Source: Branchiostoma belcheri (taxonomy: Eukaryota; Chordata; Leptocardii; Amphioxiformes; Branchiostomatidae). Taken from it: a stretch of 64,000 nt of DNA. A program made the translations under genes and the position numbers. Below the pieces are notes generated by a model. The model made no database searches. It was not told the origin of the DNA and saw only the letters and a program-made list of their open reading frames with translations. Each line of letters begins with the position of its first letter. The stretch's first letter is position 1. Below are positions 34,901 through 49,400 of the stretch, one piece after another. The stretch spans positions 526,395 to 590,394 of the forward strand of contig NW_017803713.1 in NCBI RefSeq assembly GCF_001625305.1. The letters are read 5' to 3'.

Positions 34901-37900
34901 TACCCAAGGGATAACAGACTCTGTTATAAGACAGTAAAAACACCTCCTTACCTGACGTGAATAGGTATTGTACTGCGATTGCTTCAAAAAACAACATATT
35001 TCAACACGTTAGACAGTCACATAGCTAGCGATTATTACATAAGAGTATTGTAATAAGTACATTTACAATACGAAACCCCAGGGCTACCAGGAACAGGTAA
35101 GGCCACTTCCCTATCCTTGCGTGCACAGACATTGTACTGTGATTACTTTCATACACAGTATATTGTATTACATCCAACAGAAACATACTTTAACATTATT
35201 GCATCACAGTATTTTGTCACATTGGCTATAGATGATACAGCTATGTATTAAAGACCATATGGCATTAATAGCACTAAAAATACTAAAGTTCCTGAATATA
35301 GACAAGGGTTATAGCGATACATTTTTAAAATAAATAAAGACGTATGTACCCAAAATACACCCTTCTGATATTATATGGAGCATCGAATCATACTTACAGT
35401 TCTTGATTTATAGTTAATCCAATGAGATTCTGTCAATGACGGCCGATTCAGAACCTTGCACCACATACAACAACACTAAGCCACTGTCGTGCACATGCAC
35501 GGATTCGGCCTCCTAAACACTAGCCAAATTCCAGCGGACCATGGGTAGGAGTTGCTCGGCTGGCGTTCGGCTGCGCTACCCGAATGTTTCAAAATGTTTT
35601 AGACATTCGTGAGGTGTTCGGGAGGTGTGGTCATACAGTTGGCTGGTTTTTGACCATAAGTTTGCACAGGACCTGCAAACCATCCGGGAGTCAGCAGTGT
35701 TCATGGCATAGACTGGTTTATTATTATTAAAATCAAAGACAAGTCACATGGCAGCCAACAGGCTGAATTGACAGACTCGTGTACATATTGGCAGGCAATA
35801 TTGATTCGCTTAAAATATCTAAAATCGTTAAAATCGCAAAACAGATAAAAACAATATTTAGTATGAGGAACATTACTGGGTGTCTCCCCCAGAAGCACCG
35901 AACTACAAAAAGTCAATCCGCGTGTGCAGTTATGTGATACGTGTTGAGGGATCAAATTTTGCTCTAATTTAACTGAAATTCGTTTGAGGCGCATACAGAG
36001 GGTAGCTGTGACATGGATCTGGTGAGTGTGATGCACGAATTTGTGAATATGTGACAGGGGCTTTACTTTTAGATCAGTGTTCTTTCATTTCGTACGTCTG
36101 TGCGCTCAGGCATTGTACTGCACTTTCCAAAATCAACATCGCTTTATAATGCACCCTGAACCTGGTGCATACCAGTACATTAATATTGTCATTTTCTATG
36201 AATACAACAGCATTAGCTAGTATAAAACATTATCCGAAGTGCGTGCAACGTTCAATATATACATGACTAAGAGACAATACTACACAGGTACAGCTATATC
36301 CTCGCGTGCCAGGGTAAAGCATTGTGATTACACAGGATTACGGGTTACACAGTGGGATAATGGTACATTTATTCCACTAAGTACGTCCATTACTTTCACT
36401 GTAAAAGCGTGTGCATATCGAATGAAAGCATCAGCAATATATCTGTCGGAGTGACAAGAACCAGGTTTCAAAGGAAGGCAAACTCTTGCAGCTTAAGTTA
36501 CGTTTAGGGTGGTTCCTACATGGCAAGGATATTAATAGAGGCCTTTATATTGAGCAAACGTTAAACATATAAATGACACAGTTAAATCTGACTATTCAGT
36601 ATAGATTCATAGTAGACACGGGATCTTTGAATATTTCTGTCGACATTTTAATCATTTCCAGTATTTTTTAGCAAAAAATATACATCTGGTAGGACATTTT
36701 CTAACAAATGCTCACTCGTGTATGTGAATTTCTATAGTAAATCAAATCTTTGTTTTTATGTGGTCAGTGATTTTCGAAGTTTGCGGTTTTTGTTATTGAA
36801 ATAGCGTATTTGTTGTGGGTGACAGTGTTATTTTGTTAGCCTAATAGAGGCTTTGCAACCTTTAGAGAAGTTCAATAAACCAGTCATATGTACCTTACTT
36901 GAAAATTCTGCCCGTTTCTCAGACGTGAATGAATGTACGACCGGGACTGACGATTGTGACATCAACGCCAACTGCACCAACACCATTGGATCATTTGATT
37001 GCCAATGTGTTGTTGGTTACCAAGGCGACGGAAAGGCATGCACTGGTGAGAAGGTCTTATTATCAAATTGATACGCATACTGTTCTAATTTTTAACTGAT
37101 AAACTATCAGAGTGTATCCTACCCATAAAATATATGTCATTATGTTCTTAATTGCCTGCACAAACAAGAATTATAAGTTCCGACCAGTTCAATTTCCCAA
37201 GTGTTTTTATCTGCAACTGAGATTACTGAATGCCAGTACGGCTATGTTAAATTATGGGCATTGGGGAACGTACTATCTTATTCCCGACTAACTACCCACC
37301 ATGCTAAGTATTTAACGACGGGCTTTCAATGTAGTTTACGCTTTCAAATTGATGCAACAGCATAGAAATTGCATCGTGCCCACCTATGTCGTTAGATATG
37401 AGCACAAGTAATGCAAGAAATTCCATATGGTATACGTAATGAAAGTCATGCAAGAAATTTGATATACGACAAAAACACTGACATAAGATAGTTGGTCTTG
37501 GTACCAGAAACGTCCGACCGTTTCCAACGTCATATGCGGCTAATTCAGCAACCTTTTTTTGACGTACATACGGTATAGTAACGGGTTTAGTCAATGGTAA
37601 CACTGAACTTTTCTTCTACCAGACATCGATGAGTGTTCTACAGAAGGTCACAACTGCCATTCTTTAGCCACGTGCAACAACTCTGTGGGTAGCTTCAGCT
37701 GTGCCTGTAATGTCGGGTACACAGGGGATGGAGTGTACTGCACAGGTAGGTTCAAAAATTCCACCTAAAGCTTGCACAGTGGAGCAAATGTGGGGTCGTG
37801 TGGCGTAAGAGTGCTCGGCTCGATACCAAGAGTTCCCGGGTTCGGGTCTTGCCATGCAACCGATGGTGTGCCCTTGGAAAAGGCACTTGACACGACTTTT

Positions 37901-40385
37901 CTCACTTAACTCAAGTGAAAATGAGTATTGTCCTGCCCTGTATTTGTCCTCTACGTTGGTGGCGGCAAAAGAAAAAATAAGTTGAAAAAACATATGTGTG
38001 TCGTCGCCATGTCTAGTCATGAATAAAAAAAAATTCTTAACAACACTTATGTTCAAGGCAGTGTCCCATTGACTAACACGTAAATGTGACGAATTCAATT
38101 GTATTGTCACTATTTTTTGTACAGTTTACAGTTTTATTAAGAAAATCAGCCTCACAGCAGTACAACAACCTGAATTGCACTGATTTGTACAGTCCGTATG
38201 TGGCAGAACATCAACATTACATACAAACAGAGAATCTCAAGAAAAGCTATACAAAATGCCTAACTATGGGCGCTAAAGTAAACAAGAACGTCATAGATCA
38301 GTCTTATTGGATAGACTTGTTATACAGGTGTATGGCCTGGTGCAGAAAAGAGTTTTTGGCGACGTTTTAGGGAGGAGCCTAATGGTACAGTATTGTGTGC
38401 AGTTTGCAAGAATTCTAGGAATGGTACAGGCATTTCGTCCACAGGAATGAAATGTCCACAGGCATTTCTCTGACCACCATCTATGCTCACATTCCTGGAA
38501 ACCCTCTCTGCCCCAGATGGCCCTACTTTCTGTGACCCCAGGGCTCGTTCACTATACACTCAGGGGAGGAGAGCACTGTATCTGTCTAGGCACCAAGTCT
38601 TCCTCAAAATCATGAAATATTGGCAATGTCATGCAAACAATAACCCTAACAGCAACCACCGTCGCCATGGCAATGTATGGTTTCATTGCCAGTCTTGTTG
38701 AGTCTTTGTGTACGGGCTGCTGGCAACATGAGCGCCGTGTCACTTCTCAGAGTTCTCCCTGTGGCCGTTGTCCTGACCAGTTTCAGTATAGAAACAGCGA
38801 GAGCTGACAGACATGAAACTTCAAAAGCCTCCAACATATATCTTGTCTTCTTTATTTGTGTTGACGTTCAGATGAGGACGAATGCGTCACAAACAACCAC
38901 AACTGTGACGTACATGCCGACTGCTCCAACACTGTCGGCTCGTTCCAGTGCGCATGCGTGGCTGGCTACAGGGGTGATGGGGCGACATGTGAAGGTCAAG
39001 TCAAAGTTATCACAACTCGAGTGTTTGTTTTAAGATATTTTCGATTTCATAATCATAATTGTTCTCATCATTATTATCAATAGACTACGTGGTGTACGAT
39101 ATGGAGATAGTTACTTTGTAGTTATTGAATGATTGAAAGTTTGTCATGATTAGTTGCTTGAGACTATTATTACTTGTAGCGTGTGGGCTGAAAAGGCAAT
39201 GAATGCCAACAATGTACACTCCGATAATAGCAGCCATAATGATTTGTGTGAATAATCGTAGTGTAGTAAACTCGGTTATCGTTGCCACACACACACACAC
39301 ACATAGACGTCAATGAGTGCTTGGAAGATATCCACGACTGCCATCCCCACCTCGGACTGTGTGAGAACAGTCCTGGCGGTTTCCGGTGTAACTGCAAGAC
39401 TGGCTACTGTGGTGATGGCCGAGTCTGTTACGGTGAGACTAATTGTACGCGTGGCATGTTGATATAACCCAAAAATAAATTGAAAACGTTGTTCATTTCT
39501 TGGCCGTTACTGTTCAAAATATATTTTCTTTTACGGATCTTCTTGTACAAAATGTTAATCAGAATATCAAAGCAGGATAACCTTTGATGATCGTAGTAGT
39601 GCATACAGAAATGCATTACTATAATTGAAAATGGACTACGGCAAAGTAATAACCTCTCTCCCTTCTTGTGCAGACATAGACGAGTGCATCTCGGGTATCG
39701 ACAGCTGCCATCACAACTCCACCTGCACTAACATAGCGGGATCCTACAGCTGCACCTGTAATACAGGATACACTGGCAACGGGACATACTGTGAACGTAA
39801 GTACTTATCCTGAAGTATTTCAGAAGCATTTTTGGCGACGTGTCAGGGAGGAGCCTAATGGTACAGTTTTGTGTGCAGTTCGCAAGAATTCTAGGAATGG
39901 TACAGGCATTTTGTCCACAGGCATGGAATGTCCACAGGCATGTCTCTGACCCACATCTATGCCCACATTCCTGGAAACAATTGGGAAGACCTCTCTTCTA
40001 CGGATGGCCCTACTTTCTGTGACCCCGGGGATTCGTTCACTATATATTCAGGTTAGATGTGCATTGTATCTGTCTAGACATAACAAATACCAAGTCTTCC
40101 TCAAAATCATGAAAGGATGGCAGTGCCATGCAAACAATAACCCTAACAGGAACCACCGTCGCCATGGCAATGTATGTTTTCATTGTCAGTCTTGTTTGAA
40201 ATTTTAGACGAATTTTTGATGTACAAGAGGTAAGAGCTCCATACTCTGTAAAAGACTTTGGCCCATTTGAGATATCTGCAGTTCCCTTGTATGCAATGAT
40301 CAGTCAGTCAGAACAAAGTGGCGGGATTGTTATAAGGTTTGCGATAGTCTAGATATATCCAAATTTATGTTCTTGGACGCACGGA

Positions 40386-40442
<57 letters not shown>

Positions 40443-43400
40443 ACATACATACATACATACATACATACATACATACACACACACATACATACATACATAC
40501 ATACATACATACATGTACAAACGCACACATCTTAAACACAATGTACTTTATTCAGATATTATCCATTAGTGATGTGTTTAAACACACTAATTGTCTTCAA
40601 AGATACATGGAATATTAAATTAGATTTTCATACAAAATACTATCATGATTGACAGTATAAACCGGCAAAATTGTTACAACCTCTGCGCCATTGCGACAAT
40701 ACTAAGAATGAAAAGATTACAGCCGGTAGCCGATATTAAGTGTGTATAGAAGTTTCTAATAAGCCATTCTGTTTGTTTTTCTCAGTTAGGCAGCAAGTAA
40801 TTTCTATGGATGACATTAGAGCGCGCATTAATTTTCGCCTGATTTTGGGAAAAACAAGAAATTTTGTTGCCTTCTGACAGTGGTCAACATGCCGAAAATG
40901 TCGGAAGGTGGATGGCAGATAAATATGAAAAAGGAGACAAGAAAAGGCTCTGAAATGTTTGTTTCTTACTTTAATGCAGTGATATGTGATGCTGACTGTG
41001 TATATGTGAATCAAAACCATCTGTACAACGATTAAGTAAAAATTTCAAATTGTAGGAACGTTGTTTTTTTTCGGCGCGCCTTGTTTTTTTTTCGCCCGCT
41101 CGCATTAGATTTGGATGTCATACATAAAATTTACTTGCTGTGGCCTTTGTCATAATATTTTGAGACTGACTGACAGAGATATATAAGCTGACATCCGTCG
41201 GTATTTGTATCTCGGATATTTTCAGCAATACCTTTGGCTGATACTAGGTTTTCAAACTTAATGGCTAACATCCTTTCTCGGTTGGGTATAAATGACTAAA
41301 AGGAATAATGGATAACACTACAAAGTATGGGTTTTCAGATAAAAACACTTGTTAATAATTGACTGTGCGCGGCTCACAAATGCTGGATTCAGTTATTTCC
41401 TCTTATTTCTAAGCCACACAAACAAGAACTTAGCCATTTCATTTTATACGGTAATAATTAAATTCTACAATTCTTTAATCGACGATATATATATGTATAC
41501 ATACTAGATTATGCTCCAACTGTAAATTTATCGCAGTTTTTTTTTAATTTTAATTTACTTTGTACATGTATAATTGTGTAGCCTAAAGGTGGATTTGTGG
41601 CTTGGTGCTGACAGTTTTTGAAAGTTGGTATCGTGAGTTCAACTACGTTCACCTCTTTCTGATTTTTTTGCCTAAAGAATTTATTTCAGCTCTGCCCAAT
41701 ATTTTGTGTTTGTGTGTGTGAGAAATATCCACATAAAGTATACATCCAAAGTTTACTTACTCATTTATCATAAATAAAATCTAGATGTGTTTCTTTTCCT
41801 TTCATTTCATTTATTTATCCAGGTGATACATATCGCCTTGTCGGCGTTTTTTCAATGATACCTGGGGGTAAACCCCAACATAGTAAAATACAAACAAAGT
41901 AACTGAGGATAAAATACAATAATAAATAAGAAGAAAACAATCACTATGTACAAGTGTGCAATTAATCATAAGGTAGCATAAAGAATCCAACCAACATAAA
42001 TAAGTTAAAGCGAAAGGAATTTGCATATCAATGGAACTTATCTCACAAGCATAAATCAAACAAAATCATATTAACTGGTAAGGAAAATTATAATGTTTGT
42101 AAAATCACTCAACCAAAATCAAATTAACTGGTGAGGGAAGAAAGTCTGGTCTTAAATGTACAGATAGATTTTGAGTTTCTTACATGTGGCGGAAGGGAGT
42201 TCCAGAGAACTGTGCCGGAGAATGAGAATGATCTCTTTTTCTTTGAAGAGTCCAAAATCTAACAGATATCATTGATCTTCAAGTTCTACCAATGAATGAC
42301 ATTTCAGTGGTCCTTCCATAATCTCAAAGACCAATGTTTCAAGATCTTTCTCTTTTTACGTGCCGTCAGAATTATTTCAACGAATGGCAGGTTACTGACA
42401 GTTTTTGTGTAATAAAACGAGCATATGATATAAATATAAACACGACAACAAAATATATTTGGGGAAGATAAAATGCCATAATAATAGGTAACAATAAAAA
42501 TGGCTGAATAACGATAATAAAATTGGTGTCATAACACCTTACATATGTTACAAACCTTTATTTAAGTGAAAAGGCATTATTAGGTAGATAAATAGGAAAT
42601 CAACTTCTAAACAATAATGGCGAGGATTTAATGTAGCTAAGTAACAACGTAGTTATATTTCAGTCCATACCATGGTATAGATGAAATATATTGTGTTCTC
42701 TGATGTTTCTTCTTCTCCTCCTCCTGCCAAACAGTCAGAGGGATTCAACTCCGCCATCATTCAGCCAAATGACTTGAAATTTGGCATGGAGGTAGAGTGG
42801 GCCAATACCCCCAGGCGTTTTTTTTTTCATTTTTTTGATACATGCCTTTGAAAAATTTTTATTATGGTTTTTTGGGGCATTTTTCGCCAAAAAATGGATT
42901 TTTGGATCCTGAGCCCTGAGAAATTCGGTATAAGGGTACCCTGAACATGTGTCTATAGAACAGCAGTCAAATATTTGGCATACACCACTTGCAAATGACT
43001 CATTTGGGGGACTTAAATGGCTCTTTTCAGCAAAAAAAAAGGGCCAAAAGTGCTATACCCGTTCCATGTTCTATCTAAAGAATGGCACGTTCCATCTGCC
43101 GTTGGCCATGGAACACGTGTTCCATTGCGGGTTACCTGAGGTCACATTGCACGTAAGTCGTGCGTAATGACCCACACATTTAATTTTATGTGTCTAAGAC
43201 CTTCAAAATGTATCAAATCTCATCATTGTTAGTATTTGCATACCTGTAAGAAGATTAGTAAAGCTTTTGAGATTCAATGTGCTTGTTCTTGCATCTTTGT
43301 TCTCAATTACTCAATTAGCTACTATATAATTCATTTATTTGAGAATCTTTGCCAGTTTTTTACACTGGGGTAAGTTTGGAATAGTCCACTTTTGCGTGGG

Positions 43401-46400
43401 AGGGAGATGGACTGAAATATGCTGTATTTGCTCCCAAGCAAATGTCGGCCTCTCTAGTTAATCATTAATTTTTCTTTACGCTCTTCATTTAGTTCACAAC
43501 AATTCAATTTGTATATGAATGATTGTGGAGCCTAAGGGGTAGATTTGTAGTTTGGTGCTGACAGTTTTAGAAAGTTGGTATCGTCAGTTCCTCAAAGTTC
43601 CCCTCTTTCTGAATTTGTTTAAAGAATTTTGCCAAAATGCCCAAAATGTGTGTGTGTGTGTGTGTGTGTGTATGAGAAATATCCACTTATATCACAGTAT
43701 ACAGCAACTTACTTATATAGCATGACTAACACGGTGACCTAGATGTGTTTCTTTGAAGAGTTTAAAATCTGTTGGCCTTCAAGTTCTACCAATGAATGGG
43801 ATTTCAATGGTCTTTTCATAATGTCAAACACCAATGTTTTTAAGATCTTTCTTTTTTGTTCAATGTCTATTCAGCGGCCAATTCAGGAATTCAAATTGAA
43901 TCATGCGATTTCTACATTTGCGTATAGCAAATTTGACTTAATAACAGTTGGCCCTGTGCCATAAGATATATTTCCAGAATCCAGGGATTCAGTGAGACTG
44001 GCTCTGACATATTTGATCAGGACTATTGGTCATTTCAGCACTTGTAATGTTTGTGTTCGACTCGGGTATGGCATCAGACTGGGCCGCAGTTTTATATAAA
44101 GAATTTAGCTGTGAGGCGGCCGGTCTTGTACCATAAGATATGTTTCTAGCATCCAAGGTTTCAGTGATGGACTGAGACTGAATCTGCTCTCTCTGATCAT
44201 GACCACTGGTCATTAGAATAGCGGTGATGTTTGTGTTGGATTCAGTGATTGCCTGAGACCTTGCCACAACTTTGTACAGAGAATTTACCTGCAAGGCAGT
44301 CGGCCCTATTCCGTAAGATATATTATTAACATCTAAATATTCAGTGCAGGCCTGAGAATGACCCTGTTCTGTTTGATCACAACCACTGGTCACTGCAGCA
44401 ACTGTGGTGCCTGTGTTGGATACAGGGATATCCTGAAACTCACCCTGTTCTGTTTGATCATTACCACTGGTCACTACTGCAACTGTGGTGCCTGTGTGGG
44501 ATACAGGGATATCCTGAAACTGACCCTGTTCTGTTTGATCATTACCACTGGTCACTACTGCAACTGTGGTGCCTGTGTGGGATACAGGGGTATCCTGAAA
44601 CTGACCCTGTTCTGTTGGATCATTACCACTGGTCACTACTGCAACTGTGGTGCCTGTGTGGGATACAGGGATATCCTGAAACTGACCCTGTTCTGTTTGA
44701 TCACAACCACTGGTCATTACGTCGGCCATAATCATTGTTTTAGGTTTAGTGATGGCGTGACACTGACCATTTCCTGTCTGATCTTGATGATCCTCACAAT
44801 GATTCTCATGACCACTGGTGATTACCGAAACCGCATTGTTAGTGCCTCTATTAAGTATAACAGCATTGGGATTTAGTCTAAAGAGAGGATTCCTGGTCCT
44901 CCATTTGCGCCACATGAAAATGATGGAGCCGATCAGGACAATGCCTGCTACTGGTCCATAGATAGAGCCAATGAGGACAGATGTAGGGAAACTGTGGGCA
45001 GATTTTGGTGTATAACTGATTTCTGGAATGTTTGAAGTAATCGCAAGGGGCGGAGTTAGTGTTTCTTTAATTTTCTGTGTTCCCACTGCAGCAGATGTTG
45101 GTAAGGCACCATTGTGTTGGAAGAACCATTGATAATGAGAGGTTGCACTGCCAGTGTAGTTATTAAAACTTTGTACATGAATATCGACAGGCATTGTAAA
45201 TATGGCTGGCTCTTCGCATACCAATTCTTTAGGACTGACACCTGAAAGCTTCTCTCCCAGGAGTTTGGACGGTTTAGCACATATTATCTGGCTTTCAAAT
45301 GAAGGGAATATAGTCGAATTCAACTTTAAGGGAAGCATTCTACAGTCGCAATGCCAGGGAATTCCGTCAAGTCGCATAGAAATATATGGCGGCAAGCCAT
45401 AATCTGAAGGGGAGAGGGCAAACATACTGTTTGACTGAATGTCCAAAATTTTAAGCTGGGGCAGATTTGCAAATGCACCAAACTGAATCCTTGTTATCTT
45501 GTTGGAGTACAGAGATAGATGTTGGAGCTGTGGAAGATTTGTAAATGATCTAGCCTGAATCATTGTTATCTGATTTCTGGCCAAGGCCAACAATCCTAGC
45601 AGGGGTAGATTTGTATATGTATCAGGCTGGATCATTTGTATCTGGTTAGAGAACAGTTGCAGCCCTTGTAGCCGTGGTAAATTTGCAAATGCACCTGGCT
45701 CAATATTTCTTATCTGGTTGTATTGTAGGGTTATACCCATTAGACAGGCAAGATTTGCAAATGTACCAGGCCGAATCTTTTTTATCTGGTTGCAGTGCAG
45801 CTTCAAGCTTACAAGCATGGGGTAATTCGCAAATGCACCTCCCTGAATCATTGTTATCTTGTTAAAGGACAGGTTCAACACTTGTAGACAGGGTAGACCT
45901 GCGAAAGTACCAATCTTTTTTATCTGGTTGTAGTGCAGCTTCAAGAATACAAGCAAGGGGAGATTTGCAAATGCACCTCCCTGGACCATTGCTATCTTGT
46001 TATAGGACAGGTCCAACACTAGCAGACAGGATAGACCTACAAATGTACCATTCTTAATCATTGTAATTTGGTTGGTCTCCAGACACAACTCTTTGAGCAT
46101 GGGTAAATTTGCAAATGTACCGGGTTCTATGTTCCTTATTTTGTTTTTCTCCAAGTGCAGCTCTCTTAGCTCGGGTAAATTGGGTAAGCAATCAACAATG
46201 ATAATATGATTTTTTGTCAAATTCAACCGAATCAAATCCCTATATTGTAACAGCGTAGAGCTGTTCACAGTTCAATTCCTCCTATGTCACAATGATCAAA
46301 ATTACCGTGATCTTGGGGCTGTGTTTATTTGCAATTAATTTCTCAAGTAAGATACGTTTAAGAAAAAAAAACATTTGCAGTTACTATTACATGTAAGTTT

Positions 46401-49400
46401 CTTGTCTGACACATATTTCAACAACTAAACCGTTTATTCAGTCTGTTACATGGTATGATCATCCTGAACTCTATTGCACTTGTAGAATTGGTCAAAGGTG
46501 GATGATATCAGTATCAGGACGCACCAACAATAAACAACTCTTCAGAACTAAGCTTATCTATGCCTTATGATTTTGACTATTTGTTTTGGTTGACGTGTCT
46601 TGTTTTGATGATTGACTAGTTCTACTCTTTGTTAATATCATTTATCATCTCTATGTTTAATTATATTATTTGATTGCCTATGTCTTTTGTAACTTGTTCT
46701 CACTGTTAGACTACCTTGGAAATCAGTTGTTTTAAACTAAAGGTACCATCTTAAAAGATCAATTAATCAATCAAAAAATTAAACAAATTAAATGAATCGA
46801 CGAGCGAGTTTATTCTTATAAAGATTAAAAAAAATTATGATTCTGAAATGTGGATAATCCTTACCTTCAGTCAAAATTCGTTACAATCGTCCGGCCTCCG
46901 TGAAATGTAAAAGTTAAGTTCTATTTAACTGCCTTCTCAAAATCTTTTCCATTTGAAACATTTTTATCCACTGGCTTAAAAATACATTCAGGGGAATGAA
47001 AAATTGCTTCAATAGTTACCTTCTTGGGAGGATCTCGTTTAGAGCGTCTCGGGCACTGGTTCGTTCTTGTTGGGTGGATCCGTCGGTAGCTGATCTACGG
47101 TAACATCTGACAAAAAAAAACCCAGAGATTAGGGCTTTGATGCGTGCGATCATGCGTGCGAGTATGCTGATTGTCTGAAACTGGTTATTTGAATATTTGT
47201 GATTACGATAAACATTATAATCATGTTGCAGGTCTCAAAATACATGCATATTGTATGCCAATACTGCTACAAGCAAAATGTGAAATCGTTGAGATTTGGG
47301 AGTCTTTGAGACTTGTCTTGTCATAAACACCGTGTAAGTAAAACAGAACAATCTGACAAAATCGCTTCAAAACTATTTTGCAATAATGCGTCAGATTTAC
47401 GNNNNNNNNNNNNNNNNNNNNNNNNNNNNNNNNNNNNNNNNNNNNNNNNNNNNNNNNNNNNNNNNNNNNNNNNNNNNNNNNNNNNNNNNNNNNNNNNNNN
47501 NNNNNNNNNNNNNNNNNNNNNNNNNNNNNNNNNNNNNNNNNNNNNNNNNNNNNNNNNNNNNNNNNNNNNNNNNNNNNNNNNNNNNNNNNNNNNNNNNNNN
47601 NNNNNNNNNNNNNNNNNNNNNNNNNNNNNNNNNNNNNNNNNNNNNNNNNNNNNNNNNNNNNNNNNNNNNNNNNNNNNNNNNNNNNNNNNNNNNNNNNNNN
47701 NNNNNNNNNNNNNNNNNNNNNNNNNNNNNNNNNNNNNNNNNNNNNNNNNNNNNNNNNNNNNNNNNNNNNNNNNNNNNNNNNNNNNNNNNNNNNNNNNNNN
47801 NNNNNNNNNNNNNNNNNNNNNNNNNNNNNNNNNNNNNNNNNNNNNNNNNNNNNNNNNNNNNNNNNNNNNNNNNNNNNNNNNNNNNNNNNNNNNNNNNNNN
47901 NNNNNNNNNNNNNNNNNNNNNNNNNNNNNNNNNNNNNNNNNNNNNNNNNNNNNNNNNNNNNNNNNNNNNNNNNNNNNNNNNNNNNNNNNNNNNNNNNNNN
48001 NNNNNNNNNNNNNNNNNNNNNNNNNNNNNNNNNNNNNNNNNNNNNNNNNNNNNNNNNNNNNNNNNNNNNNNNNNNNNNNNNNNNNNNNNNNNNNNNNNNN
48101 NNNNNNNNNNNNNNNNNNNNNNNNNNNNNNNNNNNNNNNNNNNNNNNNNNNNNNNNNNNNNNNNNNNNNNNNNNNNNNNNNNNNNNNNNNNNNNNNNNNN
48201 NNNNNNNNNNNNNNNNNNNNNNNNNNNNNNNNNNNNNNNNNNNNNNNNNNNNNNNNNNNNNNNNNNNNNNNNNNNNNNNNNNNNNNNNNNNNNNNNNNNN
48301 NNNNNNNNNNNNNNNNNNNNNNNNNAATATTTTAGAGAATGGTGTAGTAATAAAATTAATTAATAACAAAACTTTTTGTGTAATTATAACGTCATATGAC
48401 ATCAATATAGCGTCATTATTGTGATTTTCTGGGGTAAAACCGTCAAAAATTGATTTCGCCGTAAAACTCAGAGGAATACAACCAAGCTTTAACAAAAAGT
48501 GTTTATGATAGAATATTGATGTATGCTAAGACTTATGTTGCCCCTGGCAACAACACTGATGTCAAAATGACGTCACAAAATGACTTATTTAAAATTAATT
48601 CTCCCTTTTCCACAAAGATAAAGATTACTGTGATCTTGTGGTTGTGTTCATTTACAATTGCTCAACTAAGTTGAGTTTAAGACATAAGCTTTGGCAGTTA
48701 CTATTAAAGTTTCTTGTCTGACACCTAAAGAAGGTAGAATCATGTTTTAACAACTTAAACGTTTATTCAGTCTGATACCTGGAAACTTGGTATGACCATC
48801 CTAAATTTTCTTGTACTTGTAGAATTGGTCTAAGGAGCATGATATCAGTACATGTATCAGGACGCAACACCCATGAACTCTTCAGAAATAAGCTGATCTA
48901 GTGGCGACTTTCTTCTTGCGCAAGATTTTTGAACATTTTATAATGCTGAAATTCGCATCTCAAAAGCTTTTCCCTTTGAAACATTTTTATCCACTGGCTT
49001 AAACGTACCTTTCAGGGGAGTAAGAATTGCTTCAGTTGGTATCTTCTTGGGAGGATCTCGTGAAGAGCGTCTCGGGCACCGTTTGTTCTTGTTGGGTGCG
49101 TCCGTCGGTAGCTGCTCTGCAGTGGCGTCTGACCTAAAACAACCCGAGATCAGGGCTTTAATACGTGCGATGGTTACTAGTATGCTGATTGTCTGAAACT
49201 TGTTATTTGAATAACACTAATATTTATGATTACGATAAAAATTATAATCACATTGCAGGTCTCAAAATACGTGTATACGTATATTGTATACCAGCACTGC
49301 TTAAAGCATAATGTAAAATTGGTAAAATTTGGGAGTCTTTGTTTGATGACTAGTCTTGTCAGATCAGAAACACCGTTTAAATGCAAGGGAACAATCCTAT

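Noticed and set aside
44358..44876. 172-codon + strand open frame
   Set aside because: It is the antisense of the 81-bp coding repeats of the LRR receptor tail; its repeats mirror them.
46293..46350. + strand signal-peptide-like start ([13 protein letters not shown])
   Set aside because: The array copies lack the ATG, no downstream exon fits, and the real gene here is on the minus strand.
47221..48495. Long open frames on both strands over the N block
   Set aside because: They consist almost entirely of unknown bases in the 924-N gap.
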